From Nitratireductor thuwali (GTDB lineage Bacteria; Pseudomonadota; Alphaproteobacteria; Rhizobiales; Rhizobiaceae), in contig NZ_CP030941.1 of assembly GCF_036621415.1 (NCBI RefSeq), forward strand, positions 3,780,001-3,844,000: a stretch of DNA of 64,000 nucleotides, written 5' to 3'. Made by a program: the position numbers and the translations under genes. This document shows, in pieces, positions 62,644-64,000 of the stretch (positions within the stretch are counted from its first letter, which is position 1; each line of letters starts with the position of its first letter). A model generated the notes under the pieces. It saw only the letters and a program-made list of their open reading frames with translations, was not told where the DNA came from and did not search any database.

Positions 62644-64000
62644 AGTTTGGGCCCGTAGCGCTCGGCGAGGCCGAAGGCGCCATCCTCGCCCATTCCTTGC
62701 AGGCCGGCGGCAGGCGCCTGCGCAAGGCCCACCGTCTTACCGCCGCCGATATCCGCGATCTGCGGGACGCCGGGGTTGAAGAGGTGATCGCCGCCGTCCT
62801 GGAACCCGGCGATCTCGACGAAGACGCCGCCGCCGCCCGCATCGCCGAAATTCTTGAGGCGCCGGGAGCCGAAATCCGCCCGCCCTCCACCGGACGGGTG
62901 AACATTCACGCTGCGGATGCGGGCCTGTTCACGGTCGACAAGCGCACCATCGACGCGATCAACGCCGTCGACCCCGCCGTCACCGTCGCCACGCTGGCGA
63001 ATTTCGCCCCGGTGGAGGCCGGCCAGATGGTCGCCACGGTCAAGATCATCCCCTTTGCCGTAAGCGCGGCGATTATCGCGCGCATAGAGGCCGCGGTCGC
63101 CGCCGCCCGTCCTTTCGCCATCGAGCCTTTCAGGCCGCATCGCGTGGGTCTGATCCAGACCGTCCTGCCCAACGTCAAGGACAGCGTGCTCGACAAGACC
63201 GCCCGCATCACCGCTGACCGCCTGTCCCGCTCGGCCAGCCGGATCACTGAGGAAGACCGTCCTCCGCACGACACCGCCAAGCTCGTGGAGGCTATATCCG
63301 CTCAGGTCGCCCGCAACGATATGGTGCTGGTGTTCGGCGCATCGGCGGTCTGCGATTTCGACGACGTGATTCCCGCCGCCATCCGGCAGGCGGGCGGCGA
63401 TGTCGTGCGCACCGGCATGCCGGTCGATCCGGGCAATCTGCTGGTACTCGGCTTCATCGACGGCAAGCCTGTCATCGGCGCGCCGGGATGCGCGCGCAGT
63501 CCAAAGCTCAACGGTTTCGACTGGGTTCTCGACCGGCTTCTGTCCGGGCTCGACATTTCCGGCGACGACATTGCCGGCATGGGCGTGGGAGGCCTGCTGA
63601 TGGAGATTCCGACGCGTCCCCAGCCGCGCGAAAAGAGCGCAAAGCCCGCGCGGAAAAACCCGTGGATCGTGCTGCTCGCGGCTGGCCAGTCCCGGCGCAT
63701 GGGACCGTCAAACAAGCTGCTGGCCGATTTCGCGGGCCAGCCCCTGGTGCGCCGCACCGCCGAACGTGCCGTTGCCAGCAAGGCCGACGGCCTCGTCGCC
63801 GTGCTCGGCCACGAGGCCGAAGCCGTCTCCGCCGCGCTCGATGGCCTCGCTATCAAGACAGCGGTCAACGCCGATTATGCCCATGGCCTTTCAACGTCGC
63901 TCAAAGCCGGCATCCGCGCGCTGCCGCCAACGGCGTCCGGCGCGCTGATCATGCTGGCCGATATGCCGGGCATTACCACCGGTGACCTGAACCGGCTGGT
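62640..64000 (+). CDS. Molybdopterin-binding/MocA-type nucleotidyltransferase fusion (partial, runs off edge)
   Basis: At least 453 residues, open to the right edge. The first 335 residues match a molybdopterin-binding (MoaB/MogA/MoeA-like) region: PFRPHRVGLIQTVLPNVKDS, MVLVFGASAVCDFDDVIPAA and MPVDPGNLLVLGFIDGKP. From about residue 340 the MobA/MocA fold begins: IVLLAAGQSRRMGPSNKLLA and ADMPGITTGDLNRL. MocA-type enzymes make molybdopterin cytosine dinucleotide, the cofactor of xanthine-dehydrogenase/CO dehydrogenase-type enzymes. The start is GTG, overlapping the previous stop. Expected full length is about 530 residues, so about 80 are outside. Confidence 0.9.
   Translation, partial: MKFGPVALGEAEGAILAHSLQAGGRRLRKAHRLTAADIRDLRDAGVEEVIAAVLEPGDLDEDAAAARIAEILEAPGAEIRPPSTGRVNIHAADAGLFTVDKRTIDAINAVDPAVTVATLANFAPVEAGQMVATVKIIPFAVSAAIIARIEAAVAAARPFAIEPFRPHRVGLIQTVLPNVKDSVLDKTARITADRLSRSASRITEEDRPPHDTAKLVEAISAQVARNDMVLVFGASAVCDFDDVIPAAIRQAGGDVVRTGMPVDPGNLLVLGFIDGKPVIGAPGCARSPKLNGFDWVLDRLLSGLDISGDDIAGMGVGGLLMEIPTRPQPREKSAKPARKNPWIVLLAAGQSRRMGPSNKLLADFAGQPLVRRTAERAVASKADGLVAVLGHEAEAVSAALDGLAIKTAVNADYAHGLSTSLKAGIRALPPTASGALIMLADMPGITTGDLNRL

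Noticed and set aside
1..64000. Search for CRISPR arrays, IS elements, integrases, phage genes and riboswitches
   Set aside because: No regularly spaced repeats, transposase or integrase motifs, and no recognisable riboswitch consensus were seen; the repeats present are isolated palindromes.

Overview
The window looks like chromosome from a GC-rich alphaproteobacterium of the Rhizobiales, most likely the Phyllobacteriaceae / Mesorhizobium-Chelativorans-Nitratireductor side. The case rests on core protein sequences of rhizobial type (short ProS, RecA, RpsD, PurS, Grx4, the F1-ATPase zeta subunit), on gene order (proS-lolC-lolD; psuG/psuK beside recA-alaS; purC-purS-purQ divergent from the zeta gene), on two-part palindromic intergenic repeats of rhizobial type, and on GAAC-N7-GAAC LexA boxes. 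No plasmid, phage, IS or CRISPR signature was found.

Layout. 1-6.5 kb: proS-lolC-lolD with ATGA overlaps, then a tiny unit with a LexA-box promoter, a 28-residue membrane peptide and a terminator, then ggt and lipB on the minus strand and tRNA-Leu(GAG). 7-13 kb: a sugar-acid catabolic locus, gntR-dctP-dctQ-dctM-(L-idonate/L-gulonate dehydrogenase), divergent from mannonate dehydratase uxuA. 13-23.5 kb: mgtE, an MFS carrier, a MerR regulator, two membrane proteins, an aldo/keto reductase, a diguanylate cyclase, an OmpA-like lipoprotein and the pseudouridine pair psuG-psuK. 23.5-30 kb: recA (candidate SOS box), alaS, icd and a glycolipid-binding-domain protein.

30-39 kb: a fused exonuclease/CBS/DUF294 protein, trmJ-murI, a LysR gene divergent from a DUF1127 gene, an isochorismatase-like hydrolase, rpsD, ttcA, a Bcr/CflA-type MFS pump and grxD. 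39-44 kb is an accessory patch between grxD and bolA and up to purL: a PCMT-like methyltransferase, a frameshifted alpha/beta hydrolase joined to an excisionase-type HTH gene, a truncated YqeY-like gene, and a TetR gene divergent from a DUF1772 gene with two matching operators between them.

44-55 kb holds the purine genes purL, purQ, purS, purC and purB, interleaved with a MocR regulator, a second DUF1127 gene, a lipoprotein, a Pr6Pr membrane protein, the ATP synthase zeta inhibitor, an HpcH aldolase, an RBBP9-like hydrolase and a VOC protein. 55-64 kb: a minus-strand run of a membrane protein, a DUF2259 protein, a P1 peptidase and a periplasmic binding protein, then a plus-strand run of a flavin reductase, MoxR/CoxD ATPase, CoxE, two XdhC halves and a molybdopterin-binding/MocA fusion that runs off the right edge. 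The last five resemble the maturation part of a CO dehydrogenase-type molybdenum hydroxylase cluster, but no structural subunit is present here.

The least explained items are the SOS-promoter peptide at 3.7 kb (SidA-like in layout), the exonuclease-CBS-nucleotidyltransferase fusion, the twin-operator TetR/DUF1772 locus, and the repeats that mark several gene boundaries.
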